Assembly: GCA_024180945.1 (NCBI GenBank)
Contig: JAKSGN010000036.1
Location: forward strand, 1,798,001-1,862,000
Source: Macrophomina tecta
Lineage: Eukaryota; Ascomycota; Dothideomycetes; Botryosphaeriales; Botryosphaeriaceae
DNA length: 64,000 bases
Direction: 5' to 3'
Position numbers and translations under genes: made by a program. Of this stretch, positions 42,846 through 53,959 are shown piece by piece (within the stretch, counting starts at the first letter, position 1; every line of letters begins with the position of its first letter). Below the pieces are notes generated by a model that was not told the origin of the DNA, searched no databases, and was given only the letters and a program-made list of their open reading frames with translations.

Positions 42846-43310
42846 CTAGAGGGGGTCGTGATATGTACAAAAGAAGCCAGGTGGCGGACTGCCGCAGCTG
42901 TTCTCGCCATATCGGGCTTGCGCACAGTCGGTACAGTAGATACTGTTGAGTTCTCCATCAGAACATCTGAACTCCATGTCCTGCCAATTTCCGCATTTGT
43001 ATTCGCGGGGAGTACCGCCCGACCACCTGTTACAGTTCAGCTCGACGTACTGTGACAAACTTCTTGCTTGTGGAATGATCGGCTGACATCCGCACGGGTA
43101 TTGCGGAGTTGCGCTGCCAGCACCTGCCGGACAGCTAGAAAGGCAAAAATCACAGGCGTTCGAAGAGGAGCCTGCACAGGATTGAGAACAGTCGATACCT
43201 GCAGTCGGGGTACAGGTATAACAGCGATTAGGATCGTTACAGCATTGTTCTTGTGTCACTGCAGACACCCCAACGGCGGAAATAAAGATGAGAAGTATTG
43301 CTGTATGCAT
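42846..43310 (-). CDS. Small secreted cysteine-rich protein (effector candidate)
   Basis: Single exon, 154 aa. Signal peptide MHTAILLIFISAVGVSA, then a mature chain of about 137 residues with 18 cysteines, an even number fit for nine disulfides. Cys spacing falls into an N-terminal cluster (EQCCNDPNRCYTC, DCSQSC, ACDFCLSSC) and a C-terminal one (NCNRWSGG, YKCGNWQDMEFRC, YCTDCAQ, SCGSPPPGFFC). No membrane span or GPI signal. Small, Cys-rich and secreted are the criteria for fungal effectors or antimicrobial proteins; no family is recognised and no activity is claimed. The gene stands alone in a gene-poor, repeat-bearing stretch. A TATATATT-like box lies about 200 bp upstream, near 43512. Confidence 0.65.
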   Translation of the reverse strand: MHTAILLIFISAVGVSAVTQEQCCNDPNRCYTCTPTAGIDCSQSCAGSSSNACDFCLSSCPAGAGSATPQYPCGCQPIIPQARSLSQYVELNCNRWSGGTPREYKCGNWQDMEFRCSDGELNSIYCTDCAQARYGENSCGSPPPGFFCTYHDPL

Positions 43311-44233
43311 TGCAGTGGCCTGGTTGACGTCGCCGATACCTTACTGTTTGTTAGCTTTACCCACCTCAGGGCGTGCGTACCATCATGAATACCGTGTATG
43401 TTACCAGCGCACACAAAATCTGTTTTTGTGGGAAGATAATTGCGATATTCCGGGAGGCGAGTGTGCAGTTATATGCTCCTCTTTACCCACTATCTACGGA
43501 GGAGCGTCACAATATATAACATGCTGAAAACCTTGCCGCTGCATTTCCTAAAATAGGATACTTGACTGACAGACCATATGCCCTCAGGGATGGGTGGAAT
43601 TTGAATTTGTCTGGTCGGTCGTCATCAGGCCAACTTTATCCGCGGGCTAAAAATATATGGCAGTCGCCAGTGGCAGCTATTGGATTTCTTCATCATTCGA
43701 CTGACTTGGGAATCTATCAGCAGCTCGCGAAAGGTTCTGAACAACGAGAGGAGTTACTTTTAAGGTGCAAACAAGGAGAAAATCAAGAGGAATTGTTTCC
43801 TCACATTGATGAAATCCCTTCTTGGTTGTTCAGTTAGCTTTGAACCCACCCTTCACTAACGCGATTTGCCGGCTTTAATGTCCCCATGCTTGGGACTTCG
43901 AACGGGAAATGCCGCTCAAATGATTTCGGCAAGAATTGAACGAGCCATGAAGGTGTTGTGTGTATGGCAATCACGATCAAGGACACCAAGATACTTTTAG
44001 GCGCCAGCATGTTGGTTGATGGTGTCTTGGCTCCGTCATATCAAGGCTTTTCCGGAGCTTCAGTTAGCGCTCAGCAACATGAATGTGCAACCCAGCACGA
44101 GTAACTCAGCCGGCTTGTCCCGACCTGCAAACTGAAGCTACGTTTCGAATCTCCGAATGAGTCCATGTTCGATGAGGAAGAATGCAGTAATAGGCACACC
44201 AAAGAGCACCAAGCCCAGGCTACAGCGTTGCTG

Positions 44234-44266
<33 letters not shown>
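44234..44266. repeat. T15A18 homopolymer palindrome
   Basis: Fifteen T directly followed by eighteen A, able to fold on itself. Second such block in the window after 33220-33244. Confidence 0.9.
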
Positions 44267-45326
44267 GGAGAGAGATTGAGAGAGACAGAGAGAAAGAGCG
44301 TTATTGCTTTAGCAGCCTTTGAAGGTGCTACCTCGCCGTGGTTGACATTGTGTGCAAGTTTGGATTTATTTGGAGCGCTTTCATTGGTCATATTGTTGAG
44401 GCCTGTTATTGCATGCCCCCTTGTTGAATATGAATTTCCTCCGTATCTTCGTTTTCCCACGGGTTCACGTGACATTTTGTGACATTGCTATGGATATGCA
44501 GCCACGTAAGACAGCCTTGCGGTTTACTTGAACACAGGCATTAGAAACCACGACAATAGCACGAAGCCATGTGGATACCCTTTGCGATACGTGCTCAAAC
44601 ATCGACTTTGCTTGAGTACTTACAAAGAGCTATGCATTGGGACACAACCACGAATGAATCCGTCGGCACAAGTCAGGATGCAGCCAACCTTGGGTATTTT
44701 GTAGACATCGTAGATAAAAGCACGAAGGGCAGCTTCCGTCGCGTCGTCATCAAGGCGATTTGCCAAAGTTCTGCACGCTGCAATTGCCCGACGATCTAAC
44801 AAGCAACGCTCAAGGATATAACACAACTGAAAAGGACGTACAAGTTTGAAAGAGACAAAGTTGGAATATGGAGAATCTATAAAAACGGTGCCCAGGCCTC
44901 AGCGCTCAGCATTTGCCTTGCACTGAATGATTTCCCTCAAGTGAGCTGCATCCAATACGAAGCGACGGGGTTTTCTTTCTTTCCCGCAATTGAACCGCGC
45001 CCACGCGTAGCGCTGATGCAACAATTTTCATCTCTTATCGCTTATAGCAAGGGTATGTGGCCCGGAACAATCGACCCACCAGCCATGTATACCCGTGCTT
45101 TTTGGGCCACGAAGCTGATGGATCTGAGAGCGACAAGAATCCATCTGATTGTGCATTCCACTCCGTTTTTCAGACATCCGAGACCCCTTAAATGTCTTTT
45201 TTATTCTTGTGGGGTTTTTTTTTTTTTTTTTTTTTTTAACGCAGGAACAGCACCCCTGTCGCGACTCTCGCAACAATGGCCAAGATCCGCATGAGTCCCC
45301 ACTGCCACTAGGCAGAAACTCTGAAG

Positions 45327-45334
45327 TATAAATA
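45327..45334 (+). promoter_or_regulatory. TATA box of the P450 gene
   Basis: TATAAATA, 53 bp before the chosen start codon at 45387. Its closeness to the ATG implies a short leader. Confidence 0.5.
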
Positions 45335-45386
45335 GCCACATCATCCATTGAATCTCCAACTTCCGCCACAACTGCATTTTCGAGCA

Positions 45387-47199
45387 ATGGCGGCATCATT
45401 AGAAGCCCCTGCTGTGTCCAGCTTGTGGTTAGCGGCGCTGTTTCTTGGTCCAGCTGTGCATGTGTCGAGTCTGGGCCTCCGACTCGATAGACACGCGTGG
45501 TCCGTTGTACGTATCGGTAGTTCAGTCATCTTGCTCTCCCTACTGGCCTTCATACCGAGCTTTGGCGTCATCGCCTCTGTTCAGAACGTCCTTCTCTTCG
45601 CAGCCGCCTTTCTCGTTAGCTTCTTCGTTAGCGTTGCCATCTACCGCCTCTTTTTCTCACCAATCCGCCACTTCCCGGGACCATGGCAGGCCGCACTAAC
45701 CTCCTTCTACCGCGTCTTCGTCTCCATCGGGACCAATCTCCGCTTATTCACTAAGGTTGAGGAATTGCATAAACAATACGGCGATTACGTGCGTGTCGGG
45801 CCGCGCGAGATCTCAATCCTGAATCCTGCAGCCATTCCTCTGCTCTACGGATCCAAGACCCGATGCAAGAGGGGACCGTGGTATGATCACATCAGTGGGG
45901 AGGAGGAAGATAAGCATGTGCTCGCCGTCACCGATCCCGTCACGCACTCCAGGTGGAGGAAAGTTCTAGACAGGGGATTGAGCAGTAAAGGCAATCACTG
46001 CCCGGATTCGCTTTTGTCAATCTTACTCTAACAGCTAGCAGCTCTTGCCGCATACGAAGACCGCATTCAGGACACGGTCGATAGCTTCGTCGAAGCCCTG
46101 GCAGCCCGCGCGGGTGCTCCAATCAACATGACTGACTGGGTCAATTTCTTCTCGTTCGATGCTATGGGCCGTATATCTTACAGCACCGACTTTGGCATGC
46201 TCAAACGTGGCGAAGGCACCGTCAAGGTAGACGGCAGATCTACATCTCTTAAAGTTCTCCACGAAGCCATGAAGGCACTAGGCCTCCTCGGCCCCGTCCC
46301 GTGGCTATTCAGAATGATCGGCCAAGCCGCCGGCGGCGGCGAGATCAACACATTCTTCGACTGGTGCTACCAGGCCATGCAATTGAAGCAGCGCGTAAGT
46401 CGTAACACCCACATGCACCCATCCCCCCCCCCCCCCACGAACACAGCCAGCCAACCTCTTCCCGGGCACACAGACTTTCAACGCCGCCACCGACACGCCC
46501 ACCGACATCGCCAGCTGGATCCTCGCCGGCCAGCACGCCACCCCCGACCCCAGCAAGCGCCAAAGCCAGCGCTCCCTCGAAAACACGTCCAGCCTGCTCA
46601 TCCTTGCCGGCAGCGACACCGCCGCCTCAGCCATCACCAACGCCCTCTTCTACCTGACGCGCTCGCCCTCCGTCCGCGCCAAGCTCCGCGCCGAGCTGGA
46701 CGCGCTCCCGACCCCGGCCACCTTGCGCTCCCTCGCCTCCGTCCGCTACCTCGACCACGTCATCAACGAGACCCTGCGGCTCAAGCCCCCGGCCGTCGAG
46801 GGCCTGGGGCGCGAGACGCCCGCCGAGGGCCTCGCCCTGCCCGACGGCGGGCCCTTCATCCCCGGCGGCACCGTCGTCGCCGTCCCGACCTGGGCGCTGC
46901 ACCGCGACGCGCGCTTCTGGGGCGCGGACGCGGACGAGTTCCGGCCGGAGCGGTTCGAGCGCGTCGATCTGACGGCCGAGACGCTGCCGTTCATCCCGTT
47001 CACGCGGGGCGCGTGCACGTGTCCGGGGAAGCAGCTGGCGTACGTGGAGATGCGGGCGGTGATCGCGGCGGTGGTGCGGCGGTTTGATTGGGAGTTTGCG
47101 GAGAGGCAAGGAGCGCGGGAGTTCGATGAGGGCTGTGTGGACTCGTTTACGTTGATGAATCCGCCGTTGATGTTGGTGTTGAGCAAGAGGGACGGCTGA
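45387..47199 (+). CDS. Cytochrome P450 monooxygenase with multi-span N terminus
   Basis: Three exons, 45387-45984, 46042-46394 and 46474-47199, 558 aa. Three hydrophobic stretches precede the IYRLFFSPIRHFPGPW hinge, as in the fungal tryprostatin-hydroxylase/CYP67-like group. Seen: helix C THSRWRKVLDRG, I-helix LILAGSDTAASAI, K-helix ETLRL (ExxR), FRPERFE, and heme loop PFTRGACTCPGKQLAY with the Cys thiolate near residue 500. The usually basic residue two before that Cys is itself Cys. Substrate unknown; expected in the ER membrane with NADPH-P450 reductase as partner. The acceptor of intron 1 was set at 46041 because it keeps frame and gives LAAYEDRIQ; intron 2 carries a C15-class run. The next gene, 1.2 kb on, is an aminotransferase on the same strand, but I see no backbone enzyme that would make a metabolite cluster. 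Confidence 0.88.
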
Positions 47200-48363
47200 G
47201 GAGCGCGGCGCGCCACTGACAGAATTCGGGGCAATGTAGAGTTCGCCAGCCAAACTGACACGGACACTTAGATGCGTAGAGAGTAGAAGAACTTGTCTAA
47301 ACATGGATGTTATTGTTTTCTCTGCGCAACCATATCTGGACGAATGCTTAGTAAGCGGTCGTAAGCCGCAGCACCAGCACATTGGGCCCGGGCAATTGGG
47401 AAATTTGCTTCTATGTACGGTCCTAGAAAACAATTTAACAGGATTTTCAGTAATAAGGAGATTGCGATCCCATAGGCTAGATGATCAGTCGTGATTCCCA
47501 CCCAGAGACACTCGGGGCACACCCTGAGAGGCCTTGGGCAGCGCTAGTGCCGGCGACTCTTCTACCGGGCTAATTTGTGTAGTGAAATATGTATAGTCTG
47601 GCTAAAACAGACCCATTATATGGCGATACAGGTCAAAGGAAGGTGGAGGAGCACGGAAGAGTTGAAGCAGTCGTCTGGATGCGAATGTTCCTTAGTTTCG
47701 ATGAGCATTTGCGTCCGGACAATTACTTCAGCTCTCCACAAGCTATGTGTTATATGAAGGTGAAATAACTCTCACTCAAACCGGTTGCTCTCAGACGTGG
47801 CATAAAGCCGTACGTAGGCGGCGCTCTTTTCCTCCACCTCTGATACGCCCGGCCAGTAAGATAAGGTTGCGGAGCTCCACCATTGACTACAGAATCCTGG
47901 AGTGGGGGAGCGTACACTTCGGGCAAGACCGGCGAGTGATGAAATCGAATCGATAGAAAATCGAAGAACCTGACCCTGACCAATGACCAAAATACTATCT
48001 AAATGCAATCAATACTTAGCAATGCATTGTACGTATCTTTTCTGTGCTTCGCATTGGATTGTTTCCTTGGCGAAAATCCGGAGTACGTCCAGCACGAGGA
48101 GTCAGATGAACGTTGGCACGACAAGCTCAGGCACGAACATTATACCGAGACCGGCTTGAACCTCCGAGAACCATAGATGCGGTGATAAGTTTCGGTTGAT
48201 CGGACGGCTACCCGCTTTCTTGCCGCCTGTCGTATTGCCATGTGTGCTCGGGACCGTGTCCCGGGAGCACGGAAGGCTTCCCGAAAGCATTCGTGACGAG
48301 GACGACGCAGCTTTATAAATCAGATAAACCACATATTCTCGAAGCGCCGAGTCTAGCTCATTT
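47200..48363. other. Intergenic stretch before the aminotransferase
   Basis: About 1.2 kb, no supported gene. The last 100 bp contain the TATA box of the next gene. Confidence 0.5.
48313..48319 (+). promoter_or_regulatory. TATA box of the aminotransferase gene
   Basis: TATAAAT located 45 bp before the first in-frame ATG at 48364; this favours the second ATG at 48397 if the leader is of normal length. Confidence 0.45.
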
Positions 48364-50304
48364 ATGACACAGTCTAATCGACGACTTTTGACAAAGATGC
48401 CCCACGAAATTGATGCTGCTGCTGGGGCCCTGCCCGCGAAGTCCGCTGAGCACGGCGTTTCCTTCGGTTCCCCTGTATCGCCTGCGCCGGTGGATCCCAT
48501 GAACGTCTTGAGGCAGCGTCTTGAAAGCGACAAACATCCGGGGATTATTGATCTTGGTGCAGGCGTATATCGTGATAGTGAGGGCCAGTACTATGAGTTT
48601 GAGGCTATCAAAAAAGTTGGCGGCCCGGATGACTGCTTGACTTGAATCATACGCTTACAATTCAAACCCGATAGGCCAAACAAATCTTGCAGTACGAAAA
48701 CCGGGGCCATGATGTGAGTATCGCTACATCAGTTTCAAGTACTTGGCTGACTTTGAAAAGTATCAAATGACCGTGGGAATCGCATCCTTCCTTTCCGAGG
48801 CAGCGAGGCTTCTCTTCGGAGCAGCGAGCACACAATTAAGTCAAGGCCGTGTAAGATCTGTTGGCCTCCGCAATCCTAGGCAAAACTTCCTGACGCAATC
48901 TACAGATCTCCTCATGCCAAACCATCGGAGGCACGGGAGCCAACCACATCGGCGCCCTGTACCTCTACCGACAGCTCTCCAAAAGATCGTCTGGACAGCC
49001 CAAGCCCACCGTCTACGTTGGCACGCCAGGCTGGGGTAGGCTTGCCGCAACATCCCTTCTGTGTCCTGTGTCCCTTGTACTGAAATGAGCAGGAAACTAC
49101 AATCCGCTGTTCAAGCATGCCGGATTCTCCATCAAGGAGTACGTGCATTACGATGCCGCAGCTCGCCAAATAGACTTCGATTCCGTGCGAACAGCCATGC
49201 AGAACGCAGCCCCACAAAGCGTCTTTGTGCTGCAGGCGTGCGGCCACAACCCGTCCGGCGCGGACTTGGGCAAGGATCAGTGGAAAGAAGTCGCACAAAT
49301 TATGGAGGTATATAGCTCACTCGAATGTGCCATTTTCTAGAGTTAACGCATCTGACAGGACCGTGAATTAGTTCCCTTCTTTGGTAATACATCTCTGCCA
49401 TGACATGGGATCTCTGCTCACGTAGCCACAGACGTTGCATACCCTGGATTCGCCTCGGAAGACCAGGAAGATGACATGTGGGCCGTCAGGTATTTTGCAG
49501 AGAAAGGCTTTGAGATGATTGTAAGTCTCATACCACCACTCTGCATTCCTGCTGAAGGGCAAACTAACGTTCGGCAAGGCAGCCCAATCATTCTCCAAGT
49601 GTATGGGGTTATATTGTATATCTCCCCTAAAAAGCACCTACAACGCCCCTTTCTGATCACTGACGGGACTATAGCGGAGCGTCTGGGCGCAGTTCACGTA
49701 CTTTCCAAATCCAGCGAAGTTGCCACAAAAGTTACCGATCAGCTCCGCAGCTTGATCCGGTGGGAGTTCTCCTCATCTCCCGCATTCGGAGCAAGGCTAG
49801 CATCCATCATACTCAACGACGCACAGCTCAAAGACGAATGGTAGGTAACTCCGACAACTTTTTCTTCTCTAGGGTCCCCCGCTCACAACCTACTTTAGGA
49901 GAAAGGAATTGAGAAGTTGCGCCGCCCGAATCAGATCGAATCGTGAAGCACTACATGATGCCCTCAAATCCCGCAGCTCACAGCCCGATAAGTGGGGCCA
50001 CATTTTGCAAGAACGGGGACTTTTCTCGTTAGTAGTCTCGATATTTGACCTCGTTCTTTATATTAATGCAGGACATGGTGTAGGCTTCTCGGCATAAGCC
50101 CGCTTCAATTTGAAAAACTCGTCTCCGGCTATCACATCTACCTCTCACCAAACGGTACGCCCCCACAGATTCCACTGCACATTTCTCCAAAAGCTCATGA
50201 CAGTCAACTCCGTAGGAAGAGTGAACTTTGCCGGATTGAGTTCATCACACGTAGAGGCTATAGCGCAAGCAATCACCCAGGTTCAAGCGCAGACAGAAAA
50301 TTGA
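48364..50304 (+). CDS. Aspartate-aminotransferase-type PLP enzyme, 12 exons
   Basis: Fold-type I aminotransferase, close to aspartate/aromatic aminotransferases. Exons: 48364-48615, 48675-48713, 48761-48850, 48906-49035, 49093-49307, 49359-49383, 49432-49520, 49579-49615, 49675-49840, 49899-50027, 50072-50154, 50216-50304; 447 aa, or 436 from the second ATG at 48397. Every junction keeps frame and rebuilds family sequence: GIIDLGAGVYRD, ISSCQTIGGTGANHIGAL, VGTPGWGNYNPLF, CGHNPSGADL, FFDVAYPGFASE, SQ-type SFSK with the PLP Lys near 287, ERLGAVHVLSK and the substrate-binding Arg in GRVNFAGLS. No mitochondrial presequence is obvious, so it is probably cytosolic or peroxisomal. Intron density is far above that of the neighbours. 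The sequence is fairly divergent from housekeeping AAT (SSPAFGARLAS for the usual NPP-A-GA), suggesting a specialised paralogue. Confidence 0.85.
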
Positions 50305-50731
50305 AAGCGAGATGCAATGGACCAGGGATGAACCAAACAGACAAGTGGTGGGGGCAGCCCCGGTGCTGTCAAGGTGGACACTGTGTGTGTCGGCTCTGAT
50401 GGCGGCGGTAAAAGACGGTGGCTGCGGAGCCGCTGGCGGAAAGAATTGTTTTGCGTGCCGGCAACCGCGGTGGCATCGGAGAAAGAAAAGAGATGGATGG
50501 TGCTGCTGGTGGTTGCGGCTGTTATTTTAGCAGGGAAGGGAAGAGGGGAAGAAGCAAGGTAGAATATGTGAGGCTGACCTTCTTGGACAAGATGACTCCG
50601 TAGGCTTTTGCTCATAGGCAATGTTTCTCAAAACCAGGAACGATTCCTAAGGTAAGCTGGAATAGCATAACCTCAAGTCACTTTTTTACCGCGGCCCGTC
50701 GATTCTATCTAACAGTGGCGGTTATCTTCGC
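50305..50731. other. Short intergenic stretch
   Basis: Convergent interval of 427 bp between the aminotransferase and the amidohydrolase stump. Nothing recognised. Confidence 0.5.
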
Positions 50732-51118
50732 TCATAACACACTACAATCCACCAACCTCTCCTCATCCACCCCAAACGCACTATTCAGTCCCCTCACCAC
50801 GCCTTCATAATCACAAACCTCGCCCATCTCCTCTCTTCCCCTCTCCAAGAGCCTCTCTCTGCTCGCTTCTACCTCCCTTGCCACATCCCGCCAACCCAAC
50901 CGCTCCCTGCCGCCCACAATCCCGCTCACACTACCCTCACCCACCAGCCCCTCCAACCCGCCATCCTCCACATCCACATCCCCCGTCCCCGCATGCATCA
51001 TCACCACCGCCGCGACGGGATCCGCCCTCGCCGCACACACCATGCTCGGCGCCAGCGCATCCCACACGACGACGTCGGCCAGCGCGCCCTCGCGCAGCAC
51101 GCCCAGCTTCCCCTCCAT
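50732..51118 (-). pseudogene. C-terminal stump of an amidohydrolase-family gene
   Basis: A 128-codon frame that begins abruptly with KLGVLREGALADVVVWDALAPSM, the last beta-strand element of metal-dependent amidohydrolases (chlorohydrolase/TRZ type), and continues through a charged helical end to ERLVDCSVL. The metal-binding HxH, His and Asp regions, which should lie about 350 residues upstream, are missing: the sequence beyond 51118 shows no homologous frame or splice acceptor. It is read as a 5'-truncated remnant. Composition is GC-rich, unlike the flanking DNA. Confidence 0.55.
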
Positions 51119-52325
51119 GCCAGGCCCACGTGGCTTTTGTCAAGCTGATTAACAGAGCTAAGATGTCGGCGAGTTCGGCGTTCGCTAGCTACTGTTGTCC
51201 GAGCAGCTGTGGCGTTGCTATATGGCCAGAGATAAATACTAACATCCCAATCTGAGTCTTACGTATCCTGAAAACGCGCAAATAGAACCTAGTAAGAGCG
51301 ACTGGTCTTACCACCCACGATTTGTCGGAAGCATCCTAACAGCTCGCAGCTCCAACGGATTACTTTGGAAACTTCCCAAAAGTGCCGGGGCAGGTGAGGC
51401 TTCCGCTGCTGCGGAAGCTGACTGAGCACAGCTCGGCATTGAACACATCCCGAGCGCGAAATTAGGGCGGATACCAGGTGTGGAGTCTGGCCGGGAGTCC
51501 TTACGTCTAGGAACGAAGAAGTGAAGGTCCGGCCGATGAGAAGCGGGATGTGGAGAGAGTTTCGGGTCATGCTTGGCTTCATGACGTCTGCGTACCCAAA
51601 AGGTGGAAAAGTGCGGGGAATAGTATGAGCGTATATCTACGGACAGATTTTTGCCATGAGGCTCGGCGTGGTCATTCAGGGCTAACCCTAGTGCCAGCCG
51701 ATGCACGCGGTTGTGGTGGTTGTGGTGGTTGCTCGACGTGAGTGCTCTTCGTATCACGCAAATCGCATCAATCCCTCCGAACCACGATAAGCTATACCGG
51801 GAGGTGCATTGGTCTGCCTTGAGCTGTGCAAGAAGCCGTGAATGCAATCAACGCCCACACTTCGTGCCCCAGCTCCGGCTCGAAGGAGCAGCTTGGGCTG
51901 CAATTACTGGGAACGCGGCGGACTGGCCCACGATGCACTTGCAAAGGCCGTCACCGAACAGAATCCTGGCGCGGGTATGCGTGCAGTGTCTCGTACCCTA
52001 CCTCTGCTTGGCCAATTCAGGTGAGGTCGATCCGCCAGCTGATTCAAAAAGGCGGATTGAGTACGACCGGCGGTTTTCGGGATGTCGAGCTAGAGCAATC
52101 CCCAGTGTCTAACGCGATAAGCAATCTGTAAGAGAACAGCAGGAGCCGTGGAGCAAAAACAAGATAGTAGTCAAACTCTCAATGGACAAGAATGTACGAT
52201 ACCTATCTTGCCGCTCTCTTCTATATGTGTCCTCTCATCAACCTCTAGATCCTTCATGTCATATTCGTACAAAATCCAAAACAGATTCCGGTATATCGTC
52301 GCTTTCATCCAACTCGTGCCGCCGT
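51119..52325. other. Intergenic stretch, no gene seen
   Basis: About 1.2 kb between the amidohydrolase remnant and the 3' end of GNA1. Short frames only. Confidence 0.5.
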
Positions 52326-52995
52326 TCAAGCCTTGGGCGCCTCGTAGTAATGAGCCATTTCCAGGCCGGCGCGCTTGAAGCCGCACTTGACGTAGAAGCC
52401 CTCGTTGGCTTCCGAGCAGTCGAGGATGGTCTGGGGAGGGCGCAGGAGTCAGAGCGAGCGCCCAATCGCACGCCCCGAGCCGGGCTGGGAAGACGGAAGA
52501 CTCACCTTGTAGCAGCCCACCTTCTCCGCGACGTAATCCAGCGCCTGGATGATGCGCAGCCCCAGCTTCTTGCCCTGCTGGTCCTTCGCGACGGCGATAT
52601 CCTCAATGTGTCCGACGAGGCCGAGGTTGTGGATGCTGCAATAGCGGCGCGTCAGCGTCATTCGTGGCGACGAAGCGGCAGGTGGCTTGCTGGACTCACA
52701 ACTTCCTCTCCACAATCAGCGCGCCGGTGCCGACAATCTTGCCCTGGCCGTCGAGCACGCAGATGAGGAAGTACTCGTCGTTGCGGCGGCTCATCCAGTC
52801 GTAGCGCTCGTTCCAGCGGGCCTCGTCGACGTCGCCAACGGTGGTCAGCACGCGCAGGACGTCGAGGAAGCCGCGGGCGTAGTCGGAGCGCTGGACGGGG
52901 CGCACGGTGTAGCCCTCGGGCAGGACGGCGGCGACTTGCGGCGAGATGAGCTCGGTGCTGAAGAGCGGCGCGTTGGGGTCGGAGAGGATAGACAT
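52326..52995 (-). CDS. GNA1: Glucosamine-6-phosphate N-acetyltransferase
   Basis: GNAT-fold enzyme that acetylates glucosamine-6-phosphate with acetyl-CoA, a step to UDP-GlcNAc and so to chitin and glycoproteins. Three exons, 52700-52995, 52506-52635 and 52326-52430, 176 aa, near the usual 150-170. Seen: LPEGYTVRPVQRSDY, WMSRRNDEYFLICVLDG, IVGTGALIVERKF-IHNLGLVGHIEDIAV across intron 1, the acetyl-CoA loop DQQGKKLGLRII, LDYVAEKVGCYK, and TILDCSEANEGFYVKCGF then EMAHYYEAPKA across intron 2. This matches yeast and Aspergillus Gna1 through the whole chain. The start at 52995 precedes MSILSDPNAPLFS, a normal short N-terminal leader; longer in-frame upstream sequence is compositionally non-coding. 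Cytosolic, presumed essential. Confidence 0.94.
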
Positions 52996-53959
52996 GGCTG
53001 CGGTAAAGATGACGGGGTGGGAGCAGAGTGTCGCTACGTAGCAGGACTGGCTGGCGGCGAGACTGGCGGTAGGGAGGGCGGGGCCCGGGATGTTTCGAGC
53101 GAGCGAGCGAGTCGGAGAGAGAGCGTGAGGCGTAGAAGCGCGGGACAATTGGCGCTGGTGAGCGAGTGGTTGGGGCGATTGGGTGCGAGGGAGAAAGGAG
53201 GGAGCGGAGAGGAGGAGAGAGCGACAGGCTGGAGAAAAAGGAGAGCTGGGTTGTGTGTACGTCGAAGTGGACGGAAGAGGGCTCGGGGCGCTGGCACCTG
53301 GCACCTGGCTCCTGGCCGGCGATCTGCAGCCATCCCCACCCAAAAATAGACCCTCAGATCTCTCTCAGCCACACCGCGCCCCACATCCACTCATCGCACC
53401 TCGCCCGATCCGACCACATTGGCTTCTCGCGCCCTGTTACGCCCGCCTGGCTGAGGTCAATCCTTCAGCAGCCGCCTTATCATCCATGACGACACGGTCA
53501 TCCACATACGACCCTCCCCGTTTTCTGGAAACTTCATATCCGGACGACAGCTTCAATTCCCCACGCGGAAAGCAGACCGCAACATCTTCACCGCGTACCT
53601 CATCCTGAGATGCTTGTAGGCCTGTGTTCCATCTCATCATCATTCAAGTCCAGTTCAGTTACATTATCCTCCCATCTTATTCCCCATGTTTTTGTTGCGC
53701 AGTCAATTCCTCTTCCCCTGTGCTGGCGTCAAAACTAAATGTACAAAGAGTGTCGAGGAGGAAGAGGCAAGGGAAGAGACAGAAATCGTCGTCAGGCATC
53801 ACCAGGTAAAATGTGGTAAGAGGGAAAAGAGCAAAAAAGAAAAAAAAAAAAAAAAAAAAAACCCGGCTCCTCCCTCCACCCTCCCCTTCCTTTACCCCAA
53901 AAGTCCACTGCCCATCAAGCCCACACACTCCGTCCAAGACAACGCCACCCAAGAGGCCC
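52996..53959. other. GNA1 promoter region and 3' flank of the next gene
   Basis: About 960 bp without a gene. It includes an A22 run at 53840-53861 just beyond the stop of the low-complexity gene. Confidence 0.5.

Larger units (their letters stand above)
43311..45386. other. Gene-poor stretch with T15A18 and T23 blocks
   Basis: About 2.1 kb between the Cys-rich gene and the P450. It holds T15A18 at 44234-44266 and T23 at 45215-45237. A 91-codon frame at 43562-43837 is unrecognised and not called. The right end is the P450 promoter. Confidence 0.5.

Noticed and set aside
45387..50304. P450 plus aminotransferase as a secondary-metabolite cluster
   Set aside because: No polyketide synthase, NRPS, terpene synthase, dedicated transporter or regulator nearby; two genes alone do not support a cluster.
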